The notes: a model not told the origin generated them from the letters alone. Positions 42,939-53,871 are shown, counted from the first letter of the stretch. The stretch is DNA of 64,000 nucleotides from Pedobacter sp. (GCF_031119335.1 NZ_JAVHXT010000008.1:60487-124486), one strand, 5' to 3'. Program-made: numbers and translations.

Positions 42939-43364
42939 ATGAGAACAATTACTGTTCCCCTAATATTAGTGAACTTACAAGACAACGGTTTCCATCTTTT
43001 GGTGGAAATTGTTGTTTTTGGACAAAAGCTTTTTGCGGTGCTAGATACCGGTGCTTCGCGTTCTGTGTTTGATAAAGCTTTATTAGAGGCAAACGTACAA
43101 GACCTGCAAGAAAATGATGAACAACAAGCAGCAACCATTTTCAGTAGCGCAACAACTTTGGTGGGTACCATTCCGCTATTAAAAATTGGTAAGCTAAAAT
43201 TACCCAACTATGAAACTGTAGCTATAGATTTACAAAGCGTTTCTGACACTTACCTACAAATGGGACAACCTGCTATTGCTGGCATTATTGGAGGCGACAT
43301 CTTAGTAGAATACAACTGTAAGATTGATTATAAGAAAATGGTGTTGAGGTTTTATAAAGACTAA
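42939..43364 (+). CDS. Retropepsin-like aspartic protease-family protein
   Basis: 141 residues, no signal peptide. One retropepsin-type half-protease: the active-site triad LDTGASRSVF with Asp36, a flap-like region with GTIPLLKIGKLKLPNYETVAID (about 68-90), and IAGIIGGDILVEYNCKIDYKKMVLRFY (about 109-138), equivalent to the ILG-D-L motif of the family. Such proteins act as dimers. Bacterial members are largely uncharacterised. No retroelement genes surround it (mdh upstream, amidase downstream), so it is a chromosomal gene, not a transposon remnant. Confidence 0.8.
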   Translation: MRTITVPLILVNLQDNGFHLLVEIVVFGQKLFAVLDTGASRSVFDKALLEANVQDLQENDEQQAATIFSSATTLVGTIPLLKIGKLKLPNYETVAIDLQSVSDTYLQMGQPAIAGIIGGDILVEYNCKIDYKKMVLRFYKD

Positions 43365-43443
43365 GAGATACTTCAACATGAATAGATTAAGACATTTTTA
43401 ATTTATCTTAACTTCTTAATGGTTTCAATATAAATTTAATTCT

Positions 43444-44106
43444 ATGAAAAAACTTATCCTATTTATACTTCTTTGTTGTAGCTCATTCTTAGCCGTCGCC
43501 CAAGAAATCAAAATCATAGATAAACCTATTATTTACGATTCTACCCGAATTAGACTTTCCTTAGAGTATCTAAAGCAAAGACATGGTATTGAGCAAGAAA
43601 CCCCAACTATACAACCTAAAATAATTGTACTACACTGGACCGCAGCTAAAACTTTTTCTTCAACATTTAATGCTTTTAACCCATCTAAGTTACCTAACGG
43701 CGATAGGAAAGACATTGCAACGGTAAGTAGTTTAAATACTTCTTCGCAATATATGGTAGATAGAGACGGAACTATTTACCGCTTAATGCCCGATAATTAT
43801 TTTGCCCGCCACGTCATCGGTTTAAACTACTGTGCCATTGGTGTAGAGAATGTGGGCAGCGCCGATTTTCCTTTGACTGACGCCCAACTTAAAGCAAATG
43901 AGGATTTAGTTAGATACCTGCAAAAGAAATACAAAATAGAATATTTGATTGGCCATTACGAATATACCAAGTTTAAAGGCACCCCACTTTGGAAAGAAAC
44001 CAATCCGAATTATCAGACAGGGAAAACCGACCCTGGTGTAGATTTTATGCGAAGAATTAGAACTAACCTAAAAGACCTAGCCTTAAAAGGAATACCAGCC
44101 CAATAA
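43444..44106 (+). CDS. N-acetylmuramoyl-L-alanine amidase (Amidase_2 type)
   Basis: 220 residues with a signal peptide (ending near LAVAQ, residue about 20). Amidase_2/PGRP domain about 50-200: His64 in VLHWTAAKTF, a YMVDRDGTIYRLMPDNYFARHVIG stretch, GVENVGS, His171 in IGHYEY and KTDPGVDF with the third metal ligand region. It cleaves the MurNAc-L-Ala bond in the periplasm, probably in wall turnover or recycling. Single gene. Confidence 0.92.
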   Translation: MKKLILFILLCCSSFLAVAQEIKIIDKPIIYDSTRIRLSLEYLKQRHGIEQETPTIQPKIIVLHWTAAKTFSSTFNAFNPSKLPNGDRKDIATVSSLNTSSQYMVDRDGTIYRLMPDNYFARHVIGLNYCAIGVENVGSADFPLTDAQLKANEDLVRYLQKKYKIEYLIGHYEYTKFKGTPLWKETNPNYQTGKTDPGVDFMRRIRTNLKDLALKGIPAQ

Positions 44107-44165
44107 ATATTCTTGTTGGTTCGAAATAAATTTCTTTAACTTTATTTTAATCAAACAAAATAAAA

Positions 44166-44699
44166 ATGAAATTTCTAAAAATTTTTCTGGTGGTAATCGT
44201 TGTATTTATCGCCATTTTTCTAATTGGAGGCTTATTTCTTCCAAAAGTTTTTTCGGTAACTAGAACAACCAACATTGCCGCAAACGATACAGTTGTTTAC
44301 AAAAACATTGCAGACTTAAATAATTTCTTACAGTGGAATGCTTGGTCTAAAATGGATCCAAAAGCAAAGGTAGAAATTACCGGAATTCCTGAACAAGCTG
44401 GTCACACGTACCATTGGAAAGGTGAAAAAGCTGGTGAAGGAGAGATGAGGCTTGAAGCAGTGAAACCAGTGGAGGAAATCAAAATAGCAATGAGATTTAT
44501 TGAGCCTTTCGAAAGTGCTGCTAAAACACAATTCAACTTGAGTAAAGAAAGTGACTCTACTAAAGTTACATGGACTATAAGTGGGGAAAATAACATCTTC
44601 AGTAAATGGATGTGCGCTTTTGGAATTATGGATAAAACACTTGGAAAAGACTTTGAAGATGGTTTAAAATCTCTGAAAGAAATGTCGGAGAAAAAATAA
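44166..44699 (+). CDS. SRPBCC-family (START-like) membrane-anchored protein
   Basis: 177 residues. An N-terminal hydrophobic helix (about 4-24, IFLVVIVVFIAIFLIGGLFL) then an SRPBCC/polyketide-cyclase-like domain: VTRTTNIAANDTVVYKNIADLNNFLQWNAWSKMDPKAKVEITG and SDSTKVTWTISGENN, ending in a helical GKDFEDGLKSLKEM. The helix-grip fold binds hydrophobic ligands; the ligand here is unknown. Followed by a terminator hairpin. Confidence 0.85.
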   Translation: MKFLKIFLVVIVVFIAIFLIGGLFLPKVFSVTRTTNIAANDTVVYKNIADLNNFLQWNAWSKMDPKAKVEITGIPEQAGHTYHWKGEKAGEGEMRLEAVKPVEEIKIAMRFIEPFESAAKTQFNLSKESDSTKVTWTISGENNIFSKWMCAFGIMDKTLGKDFEDGLKSLKEMSEKK

Positions 44700-44720
44700 A
44701 AACTTAACTCATTAACTAAG

Positions 44721-44756
44721 ATAGTCCTGTAATTAAAAACAGGGCTATTTTTATTT
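44721..44756 (+). terminator. Terminator after SRPBCC gene
   Basis: ATAGTCCTGT / ACAGGGCTAT hairpin (one non-Watson-Crick pair), 8-nt loop, then a T-rich run. Confidence 0.75.
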
Positions 44757-44869
44757 TAGGTGAGCAAACATTTTGCTTTTGTCTGTTGTTGGTTAAAAAA
44801 CAGTAAAATTCACGTCTATTTTATCATATTATTTTTTAATCTGCTTTTTTTTAAACTACTTGCCCTCCA

Positions 44870-45547
44870 ATGAATTTATTACTAGTTGAAGATGAGCCGA
44901 ATGTTGTATCGGTTGTAGTTCGGGGTCTTTCTGCAGAGGGCTTTAGCGTAAGTGTAGCTCCAGACGGTACTACAGGAGAAAAAATGGCTTTAGGAAATCA
45001 TTTCGACCTCATTATTTTAGATATTATGCTGCCTGGCATTAATGGTTTAGAACTGTGTAAAATCATCAAAAAGGAAAAACCGAACGTGCCTATTATTATG
45101 CTAACCGCGTTGGGCACTACAGAAAATGTAGTAAACGGATTAGATAATGGTGCCGACGATTATTTGATTAAACCTTTCAAATTCGCAGAATTGTTTGCAC
45201 GCATTAGAATGTTATTGAGGAGATTTAATGGTGCAATTAGCCCAGATCAGATTATCAATATTGGCAATTTGCAAATTAACCTTACGGCAAAAAGTGTAAA
45301 AAGAGCAGATGACGAAATCACCCTCACTGCTACAGAATATCGCCTACTAGAATTCATGGCAAAAAATAAAGCTAAAATTTTATCAAGAATTGATATCTTA
45401 GAAAACGTTTGGGATATAGATTTTAATCTGGGTACCAACGTGGTGGATGTATATGTGAATTATCTCCGCAAGAAAATAGATAAAAACAGCGACCAAAAAC
45501 TGATACATACTGCCGTTGGGCTAGGTTATGTACTGAAAGAAACCTAA
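44870..45547 (+). CDS. OmpR/PhoB-family response regulator
   Basis: 225 residues. Receiver domain 1-115: acidic pocket EDE (7-9), phosphoacceptor Asp51 in IILDIMLPG, and YLIKPFKFAEL with the conserved Lys. Winged-helix DNA-binding domain about 125-222: LTATEYRLLEFMAKNKAKILSR, NVVDVYVNYLRKKID and HTAVGLGYVLKE. It overlaps into its kinase with no gap (kinase ATG immediately after the stop), so the pair is translationally linked. Resembles CusR-type regulators of Bacteroidota. Candidate targets downstream, see the direct repeat at 46920. Confidence 0.94.
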   Translation: MNLLLVEDEPNVVSVVVRGLSAEGFSVSVAPDGTTGEKMALGNHFDLIILDIMLPGINGLELCKIIKKEKPNVPIIMLTALGTTENVVNGLDNGADDYLIKPFKFAELFARIRMLLRRFNGAISPDQIINIGNLQINLTAKSVKRADDEITLTATEYRLLEFMAKNKAKILSRIDILENVWDIDFNLGTNVVDVYVNYLRKKIDKNSDQKLIHTAVGLGYVLKET

Positions 45548-46909
45548 ATGCAAATAGCCAAAAAAATAACTTTACTGTTTGCCATCCTATCGGCCGTTAT
45601 CATTTCTTTATTAAGCGGTTTTGTTTGGTATTTTTCTAATGAATTTGCTTTCGAAGATTTTTATAGACGGTTAGAGGCAAGGGTAAACATTGCGGCACAA
45701 ATTAAATTGGTTAAGGATGAAAATAACGATGCCTACGCTAAAATGCGTGCTCAGTATTTAGAACATCTACCTTCAGAAAAAGAATACGTTATTAAAGCTG
45801 ATACCAACACCCATCCAAATATCAGCACAGACGACCCTCTACCTAAGAGCTTTTACCAACGTATAAAAGAAGGCAAAATGGCTCGTTACCGTAAGGAAAA
45901 TCATTTTTATGCCGGAAAATATTTTGATATTGGAGGTGCGGGCTACATCGTAATTATTGCTGCGAACGACCCCTACGGTTTCAGAGAGCTCAAGGACCTG
46001 CAAAAAATACTCATAGCCGGTTTTTTCCTTTCGGTTTTATTATCATTTCTTGTAGGCTGGAAATTTTCTAACTATACCCTCGATCCACTGCGAAACATTA
46101 TCAAAAGCATGAAGAAGATCAAGGCCGAGAACCTACACCTACGATTAGATGTAAAGAGTTACGGTGGCGATGAAATGTCTGATTTGGCACAAACTTTCAA
46201 CAATATGCTAAACAGATTGGAAACTGCTTTTGAAACGCAGAACAATTTCATCAGCAATGCTTCGCACGAGTTACGCACCCCACTAACCATCATTAGCGGA
46301 GAAGTAGAATTGGCAGCAAAGGCAGAAATGGGTTCGAAGGAACACTTAGCTGCACTAGAAAAAATTAAATTAGAGGCCGATAGATTAGAACATATTTTAA
46401 CCAGTCTTTTAGGTTTGGCACAATCTGGCTTTAATGGAAAGGTGCAGCCGAGGGAAGAAGTTAGAATTGACGAACTGCTTTGGGAAATTAAAGAAGCGGT
46501 TTATCAGGTACATCCTGAAAGTAAAATTGAGCTAGATTTAAGTAAACTGCCCGAAGACGAAGCTGCAGTAACATTAAAGGCTAACAAAAACCTGCTGAAA
46601 CTTGCCGTAACAAACGTTGTAAGCAACGCCTGTAAGTATTCGGATTTTAAACCTGTGGTGGTAAAATTAGAAAGTAATGGCAACATTTTATCCATTGCCG
46701 TAATAGATCAAGGTATTGGCATTCCGCAAGACGATATACAACATATATTTGAACCATTTTTTAGAGCCTCCAATACGAGTAACTTTAAGGGCTACGGCGT
46801 AGGACTTCCTTTATCACTGAATATCATCAGGTTGCATCGCGGCAGTATTGGCATCAAATCTCAGGAAGGATTGGGCTCGGAAATAAAGGTCATGCTTCCA
46901 ATTAATTAA
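45548..46909 (+). CDS. HAMP-domain sensor histidine kinase
   Basis: 453 residues. TM1 about 8-30 and a periplasmic sensor of about 125 residues containing FYAGKYFDIGGAGYIVIIAAND. TM2 (about 155-175), HAMP (YTLDPLRNIIKSMKKIKAENLHLRL), and HisKA with His240 in NASHELRTPLTIIS. HATPase N box VVSNACKYS, G1 VIDQGIGIP, G2 GYGVGLPLSLNII. Complete kinase, partner of the upstream response regulator. Stimulus unknown; related pairs sense metals or envelope stress. Confidence 0.93.
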   Translation: MQIAKKITLLFAILSAVIISLLSGFVWYFSNEFAFEDFYRRLEARVNIAAQIKLVKDENNDAYAKMRAQYLEHLPSEKEYVIKADTNTHPNISTDDPLPKSFYQRIKEGKMARYRKENHFYAGKYFDIGGAGYIVIIAANDPYGFRELKDLQKILIAGFFLSVLLSFLVGWKFSNYTLDPLRNIIKSMKKIKAENLHLRLDVKSYGGDEMSDLAQTFNNMLNRLETAFETQNNFISNASHELRTPLTIISGEVELAAKAEMGSKEHLAALEKIKLEADRLEHILTSLLGLAQSGFNGKVQPREEVRIDELLWEIKEAVYQVHPESKIELDLSKLPEDEAAVTLKANKNLLKLAVTNVVSNACKYSDFKPVVVKLESNGNILSIAVIDQGIGIPQDDIQHIFEPFFRASNTSNFKGYGVGLPLSLNIIRLHRGSIGIKSQEGLGSEIKVMLPIN

Positions 46910-46919
46910 GACATTTGAA

Positions 46920-46941
46920 ATTCTAATCTCATTCTAATCTA
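46920..46941 (+). promoter_or_regulatory. 11-bp tandem direct repeat, candidate response-regulator site
   Basis: ATTCTAATCTC ATTCTAATCTA, two copies at 11-bp period (one helical turn), ending 29 bp before a perfect -7 box. OmpR-type regulators bind such tandem direct repeats, and the regulator encoded just upstream is of that type. Confidence 0.5.
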
Positions 46942-46970
46942 TTTCTTAAGCGGCTATAATATCAACACCC

Positions 46971-46978
46971 TAGTTTTG
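46971..46978 (+). promoter_or_regulatory. -7 box TAGTTTTG
   Basis: Perfect TAnnTTTG match 37 nt before the USP-like start. No TTG -33 box, as is common for activator-dependent promoters. Confidence 0.5.
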
Positions 46979-47015
46979 TATTAAATAATTAGTTAAAAAT
47001 TTAATATTAAGGGTT

Positions 47016-47516
47016 ATGAAAAGAATATTAGTTCCAACCGATTTCAATGTAGAAAGCATTAAAACTATTGACGCCATCGCATTACACCCAGGTTTAGAAG
47101 AAGTAACCGTTGTCTTTTTGCACGCTTTTAAATTATCCGACTCTATTACTGATATGTTGATGCTAAGTAGAAGAAGCAAAGACTATGAAAAAATTAGTGA
47201 CGAGTTTAATCAGAAAATAGATGCTTACACTTTTAAGTATCAAAAGAAAGTTAAAGGTATAGGAGTTGAGTTTTTCTACGGAAGCACTACAGCTGCTTTC
47301 AGAAACCTAATTGATGGCTTAGAGATTGATTTAGTTGTTTATCCTAAAAATTACAACTTCTCTCCTATCAATAAATACAGTATTGACCCTAAGTACTTAA
47401 CCGCCCGTTGTGGATGCGAAGTATTAGAGTTAGACACCGAGGTGATTGCTAAAGAAAAAGAGCTTTTCGACACCAAAATACAGCCAGAAAGAGCCGCAGA
47501 AGCTGTATCAGCTTAA
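47016..47516 (+). CDS. Universal-stress-protein-like protein
   Basis: 166 residues, cytoplasmic. The N-terminus MKRILVPTDFNVESIKTIDAIA has the first strand-loop-helix of the USP fold, followed by VTVVFLHAFKL, a helical insert with DMLMLSRRSKDYEKI, then GIGVEFFYGSTTAAFRNLIDGLEIDLVVYPKNYNF. The usual G-2x-G-9x-G(S/T) ATP motif is not evident, so nucleotide binding is doubtful. Followed 31 bp later by the bestrophin gene, probably one transcript under the preceding two-component system. Confidence 0.65.
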   Translation: MKRILVPTDFNVESIKTIDAIALHPGLEEVTVVFLHAFKLSDSITDMLMLSRRSKDYEKISDEFNQKIDAYTFKYQKKVKGIGVEFFYGSTTAAFRNLIDGLEIDLVVYPKNYNFSPINKYSIDPKYLTARCGCEVLELDTEVIAKEKELFDTKIQPERAAEAVSA

Positions 47517-47547
47517 TAATTGTTATTTAAATTAAAAACCCAATATC

Positions 47548-48474
47548 ATGCTGTTACGTAAAAATATACCGATTACCTACATATTTGGGAAAATTAAACA
47601 GGAGCTGTTTTTTGTTGTGCTGTACGCAGTAGCGGTAGTTGTCCTGTACCAAAATTTTCATTTCACCAGAATATCCATCCCAATCGCCGTACCAGCTTTA
47701 CTAGGTACCATTATATCGCTTTTGTTAGCCTTTAGGTCTAATCAAGCCTATGATAGATGGTGGGAGGCCAGGATTTTATGGGGAGCAATTGTAAACGACT
47801 CGAGGTCTTTAGCCAGACAGATCATGTCGTTTGTAGACAGTCCGTACGCACCCGAAGAGGTAGAAGCTTTTAAAAACAGGTTTATCAAAAGGCAAATTGC
47901 TTGGTGCTATGCGTTAAGCCAATCTTTAAGGGGACACAGTTCTTCTAAGGGTTTGGATAGGTATTTAGATCCAGAAGAGTATGCTTACTTAAAGAAGCAG
48001 AACAATGTCACTGTGGCATTGTTAGAACTACACGCTATGGATTTAAAGAAGGCACTTAAAGAAGGTTGGATCAACAAATATCAACAAATTGAGTTGGATA
48101 AAACCTTAAATGCACTTTGTAATCACATGGGTGGATGCGAGCGTATCAAGAAAACTATTTTCCCGGTTACGTATAGCAAGTACATCCATATGTCTATTGT
48201 GTTGTTCATTATGATGTTGCCATTCGGCTTAATTGAGTATTTCGGTTTTATGGAAATTCCAGTAGTGATTTCTATTTCGGTGTTTTTCCTCCTAGTAGAA
48301 AAAATGGCTGTGCATTTACAGGATCCGTTTGAAAACAAACCAACCGACACCCCTACAACTACCATCTGCAGAACAATCGAGAAAGATTTATGCCAGATGC
48401 TAGATGACAATAAACTCTTCGAAGACAAAGCTCATGTAGATATGGCCCCAGTAGGATCATACTATATCTTATAG
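47548..48474 (+). CDS. Bestrophin-family channel protein
   Basis: 308 residues. Bestrophin/UPF0187 marks: N-terminal KNIPITYIFGKIKQELFFVVLYAVAVVVLY (TM1), SIPIAVPALLGTIISLLLAFRSNQAYDRWWEARILWG (TM2 and the RSNxAYDRWWEAR signature, about residues 72-84), QIMSFVD, the GGCERIKKTIFPVTYSKYIHMSIVLFIMMLPFGLIEYFG region with TM3/TM4, and a C-terminal DPFENKPTDTPTTTICRTIEKDLCQML. Bacterial bestrophins are pentameric channels, cation- or anion-selective. Selectivity here is not predictable from this reading. Confidence 0.93.
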   Translation: MLLRKNIPITYIFGKIKQELFFVVLYAVAVVVLYQNFHFTRISIPIAVPALLGTIISLLLAFRSNQAYDRWWEARILWGAIVNDSRSLARQIMSFVDSPYAPEEVEAFKNRFIKRQIAWCYALSQSLRGHSSSKGLDRYLDPEEYAYLKKQNNVTVALLELHAMDLKKALKEGWINKYQQIELDKTLNALCNHMGGCERIKKTIFPVTYSKYIHMSIVLFIMMLPFGLIEYFGFMEIPVVISISVFFLLVEKMAVHLQDPFENKPTDTPTTTICRTIEKDLCQMLDDNKLFEDKAHVDMAPVGSYYIL

Positions 48475-48642
48475 AGGTTAAGATTTTCTTAGTGTTGTTT
48501 TTGATTTCAATAGTTAGCCCTTAGCTGTGTAATACAGCGAGGGTTATTTTTTTAATTATCGGCGTATCGCAAATATGGAGATTCATATTTGAATCTACCT
48601 GTCGTGTTAATGCACTAGAGATACTATAAATCTGCGTTTATA

Positions 48643-49530
48643 TGCTGCCCTTTCAGGGCGATTGCGTCGCTAATTCATCATAGCCCAAGCCGTTGGCTTA
48701 GGCTAACATATGAAAAGGCCTTCAGCCTTTTTGCCATTACAACGAATGGAAAATATTTTAAGTCGATTAAAAATCTAGAGCAACAAATCTGGTTTCCCTG
48801 AAGGGGAAAGGTATATCCAAACCCAATGCATGGAGTTGGGTTGTACAGCAACTAAATCTAATACGAAATCTCGCTTCCCTAAAGGCGAAGTATACGCTAA
48901 CCTAACGCATGGCGTTGGGTTGCTGCAAATCAAAATCAAATAGCCTGAAGGGCTTACATAGTATTAGCTAATCTAGCATAATCGAACTTAGACTTACGAA
49001 GTTAGCAACAAATCTAGTTTCCCTGAAGGGGAAGGTATATCCAAACCCAATGCAGGGCGTTGGGTTGTACAGCAACTAAAATATAGCACAAAATATGGCT
49101 TCCCTTAAAGTGAAGTATATACTAATCCAACGCATGGCCTTAGGTTGTTGCACCAACATGAAATAGCTTTAAGGGCTTACACATAAAGATGCCTTCAGCC
49201 TTTTTACTAATATAACGAATGGAAAATATGGCAACTAAAATATAGTACAAAATATGACTTCCCTCAAAGTGAAGTATATACTAACCCAACGCATGGCTTT
49301 AGGTTGTTGCACCAACATGAAATAGCTTTAAGGGCTTACACATAAAGATGCCTTCAGCCTTTTTACTAATATAACGAATGGAAAATATGGCAACTAAAAT
49401 ATAGCACGAAACTAGTTTCCCCGAAGGGGAAGTGTATACTAACCCAACGCATGGCGTTGGGTTGTTGCACACCAATATCAAATAGCCTGAAGGGCTTACA
49501 TAGTGTTACCAGTCTAAAGGTAATCGACCT
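48643..49530. repeat. Array of hairpin-rich repeat units (non-coding)
   Basis: Six imperfect units start near 48789, 48870, 49014, 49098, 49257 and 49414, plus a related one at 48643-48740. A complete unit has three hairpins in order: TTCCCC-GAA-GGGGAA; AACCCAACGC-ATG-GCGTTGGGTT; and AGCC-TGAA-GGGCT followed by TACATAG. Units at 49098 and 49257 are near-identical tandem copies (period about 159 bp). Arm substitutions are partly compensated. No ORF with protein-like composition is present. Confidence 0.75.
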
Positions 49531-49531
49531 T

Positions 49532-49564
49532 AGACTTACGAAGTTTTTGAAACTTCGTAAGTCT
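49532..49564. repeat. 33-bp perfect palindrome (ACTTACGAAGTTT family)
   Basis: 15-bp arms AGACTTACGAAGTTT / complement, 3-nt loop. Ends the hairpin array, 105 bp from the gyrB stop. Confidence 0.75.
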
Positions 49565-49668
49565 GCGAAGCACAAAAACCTCTCCTCATTGGCTTCAAAA
49601 ACAAAAAACCCCTTCTGCCAAAGCAAGAAGGAGTTTAATTTTATACTTGGTTTTAAAGAGAGAAAAAA

Positions 49669-51642
<1,974 letters not shown>

Positions 51643-51650
51643 TTAAGAAT

Positions 51651-51658
51651 CAAAAATA
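51651..51658 (-). promoter_or_regulatory. Candidate gyrB -7 box TATTTTTG
   Basis: Minus-strand TAnnTTTG match 23 nt upstream of the gyrB start. Confidence 0.4.
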
Positions 51659-51981
51659 CGCAATTTTTATGGATTTTAGGGTATTGTGGATAACTATTTG
51701 GGCACTTTTTAGTCAACAATTTACAGTTCTTAATTGACAGTTAAAACCTCACATCTTAACGAGTTAAGCGGCCAACCAACATTACCACCCCGAAATTATC
51801 GGGGTTTCGTTTCTCTCAACTTTCCAACCTTTCAACATTTAAACCGAAGAATTGAATTTGATTTCTATATTTGTTAAAATTTATAAGAACAGAACGATCC
51901 TTGTTTGATTAAATATCAAGGCAAGTGTTCCCGTATAATCGGGTTAAACTATCTGACAAATTAATAACAACAAAAAAATAA
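51659..51981. other. Divergent control region gyrB / ompH
   Basis: No gene. Contains CCCCGA..TCGGGG (51789-51806), a short hairpin, and a TATATTTG -7 match at 51865-51872 that could drive ompH with a roughly 105-nt leader. Confidence 0.45.
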
Positions 51982-52584
51982 ATGAAACTAAACACAGTAA
52001 AATTTAGCGGTTTGGCTACTGCAATCGCTATCGTTTCTATTATGAGCGCTTGCGGAAATAAAGAAACAAAAACAGAAAGTACAGCAGCAAAACCAGCGGT
52101 AACCGCAGATGCAGAAAAAGACAAAATCGTTTTCGTTGATTCGGATTCGCTTTTAAACCAATATGAGTACTTCAAAGTACTAAAAACAAAAATGGAATCT
52201 AAAGGAAAAGCTGCCGATGCAGATCTTAAAGCAAAAGGTCAGGCTTTTCAACGTGATATGCAACAATACCAAGCACAAGCTAACGGTATGACAGGTGAGC
52301 AAAGAGCTGCTACAGAAGAAAGATTAGCTCGTAAACAACAAGAACTACAAGCTTACCAACAAAACGCTGGCGCTGCTTTCCAAAACGAGCAAGCTAAAGA
52401 GCAAGAAGCGCTTTATAACAAAGTTGCTGATTACTTAAAAGTGTACGCTAAAGAAAAAGGCTACAAAATGGTTTTAAAATACCAAAAAGGCATGGGCGAT
52501 ATTCTTTTCGCTGACCAAAGCTTAGATGTAACTAGCGAAGTAATTAAAGGCTTAAACGAAGCTTACGCTAAAGAGAAGAAGTAA
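51982..52584 (+). CDS. OmpH/Skp-family periplasmic chaperone-like lipoprotein
   Basis: 200 residues. The signal peptide ends SIMSACGNK with a lipobox-like Cys near residue 24, so lipid-anchored. Residues about 50-195 match OmpH/Skp: DKIVFVDSDSLLNQYEYFKVLKTKME, a long coiled coil rich in Gln/Lys/Ala (QRDMQQYQAQANGMTGEQRAATEERLARKQQELQAYQQ), and a C-terminal YLKVYAKEKGYKMVLKYQKGMGDILFADQSLDVT strand region. Presumed to assist outer-membrane protein assembly. Followed by a clear terminator. Confidence 0.9.
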   Translation: MKLNTVKFSGLATAIAIVSIMSACGNKETKTESTAAKPAVTADAEKDKIVFVDSDSLLNQYEYFKVLKTKMESKGKAADADLKAKGQAFQRDMQQYQAQANGMTGEQRAATEERLARKQQELQAYQQNAGAAFQNEQAKEQEALYNKVADYLKVYAKEKGYKMVLKYQKGMGDILFADQSLDVTSEVIKGLNEAYAKEKK

Positions 52585-52605
52585 GAGCTTCAACAATATA
52601 TTTTA

Positions 52606-52631
52606 AAGTCTCGCAAATGCGGGACTTTTTT
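52606..52631 (+). terminator. Intrinsic terminator after ompH
   Basis: AAGTCTCGC-AAAT-GCGGGACTT followed by a T-run. Confidence 0.88.
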
Positions 52632-52683
52632 GTTTATAAAATATCTCGCATTACATTTGCTTTAGCAGTTTTATCCGATCCTC

Positions 52684-53850
52684 ATGAATATTGATCAAAT
52701 TAGAAAAGAAACACAAGGTTGTAACGATAAGATATTTCTTAATAGCGCTGGTTCTTCGTTAATGCCTAAATCTGTATTAGACAAAACCATCAACTATTTA
52801 AGGGAAGAGGAACAATTTGGCGGCTATTTCGTTGCCAACAAATACGCTAAACTTATCAGCGAGTTTTACAGGGAAACTGCTAAATTAATTAATACCAAAG
52901 AGCAAAATATCGCTTTCGCCACAAACGCTACAGATGCCTATGCAAAGGCCTCATCTAGCATTCCATTTAAAAGCGGTGACAGTATTATCACTACTGATGA
53001 TGATTACGTTTCAAATCAGATTGCTTTAATTTCGCTAAAAAAGAGGTTAAATATTAAGATCTATAGGGTTAGGAAATTACCTAACCAAGAAATTGATTTG
53101 GATGATTTAGAGCTGTTGATTAAAAAACATCAGCCTAAACTCATTGCGATAACCCACATCCCTACCAACTCTGGCTTAGTTCAAAACGTAGAGGCGGTAG
53201 GTGAGATATGCCAAACGCAAGATATTTTATACTTGGTAGATGCCTGCCAATCGGTAGGGCAATTAGTTGTTGATGTGCAGCAAATTAAATGCGACTTCCT
53301 CACTGCAACGGGCAGAAAATTTTTAAGGGGACCAAGAGGAACTGGCTTCCTTTTCGTATCAGATAAAGCTCTAGGCTTGAAATTAGCTCCATTGCTGTTA
53401 GACATGAAAGACGCCAGCTGGACTTCTTTTGATGATTTTGAATTAGGCAAAACTGCTAAAAGGTTTGAATTTTGGGAACAATCTTGTGCGTCAATTATTG
53501 GTTTAACTGAAGCGGTCCGTTACGCAAATGAGATTGGTCTATCAAATATTCAAAGCTACAATCAAGTGCTTAGTGGGAACCTTAGAACCCTATTATCCGA
53601 AAATTCAGATTTGCGAGTGCTTGATGAAGGAACAAAACTAAGTAGCATAGTTACTTTTCATCATCAAAAGATGAACTTAACCGAACTACAGCAATTACTT
53701 TCCAACAACAACATCTATTATTCAGTAAGCCACAAAAGTAGTGCGCTAATAGATTTTACACGCAAAAATGTAGATTGGGCTTTACGTTTTTCTCCGCATT
53801 ATTTTAACACCAAGGATGAAATTGAAAAAGTAGCAGCAATACTAGCTTAA
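52684..53850 (+). CDS. Class-V aminotransferase-fold PLP enzyme
   Basis: 388 residues, cytoplasmic. Cysteine-desulfurase/isopenicillin-N-epimerase-like class V family: FLNSAGSSLMPKSV near the N-terminus, FATNATDAYAKASSSIPFKSGD, AITHIPTNSGLVQNVEAVG, LVDACQSVGQLVVDV with the cofactor Asp, and the PLP lysine in TATGRKFLRGPRGTGFLFVS (about residue 213). No active-site Cys loop typical of IscS/SufS is apparent, so desulfurase activity is uncertain; an epimerase or lyase is equally possible. It is followed by a hairpin shared with the convergent T9SS gene. Confidence 0.85.
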   Translation: MNIDQIRKETQGCNDKIFLNSAGSSLMPKSVLDKTINYLREEEQFGGYFVANKYAKLISEFYRETAKLINTKEQNIAFATNATDAYAKASSSIPFKSGDSIITTDDDYVSNQIALISLKKRLNIKIYRVRKLPNQEIDLDDLELLIKKHQPKLIAITHIPTNSGLVQNVEAVGEICQTQDILYLVDACQSVGQLVVDVQQIKCDFLTATGRKFLRGPRGTGFLFVSDKALGLKLAPLLLDMKDASWTSFDDFELGKTAKRFEFWEQSCASIIGLTEAVRYANEIGLSNIQSYNQVLSGNLRTLLSENSDLRVLDEGTKLSSIVTFHHQKMNLTELQQLLSNNNIYYSVSHKSSALIDFTRKNVDWALRFSPHYFNTKDEIEKVAAILA

Positions 53851-53871
53851 AAAAGGCAAAGTTAAAAGATA

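Noticed and set aside
42939..43364. Retroelement remnant around the retropepsin-like gene
   Set aside because: No reverse transcriptase, integrase or long repeats nearby; mdh and an amidase are on either side.
48643..49564. CRISPR array
   Set aside because: Units are 80-160 bp, imperfect, with hairpins inside and repeated (not unique) spacers; no cas genes.
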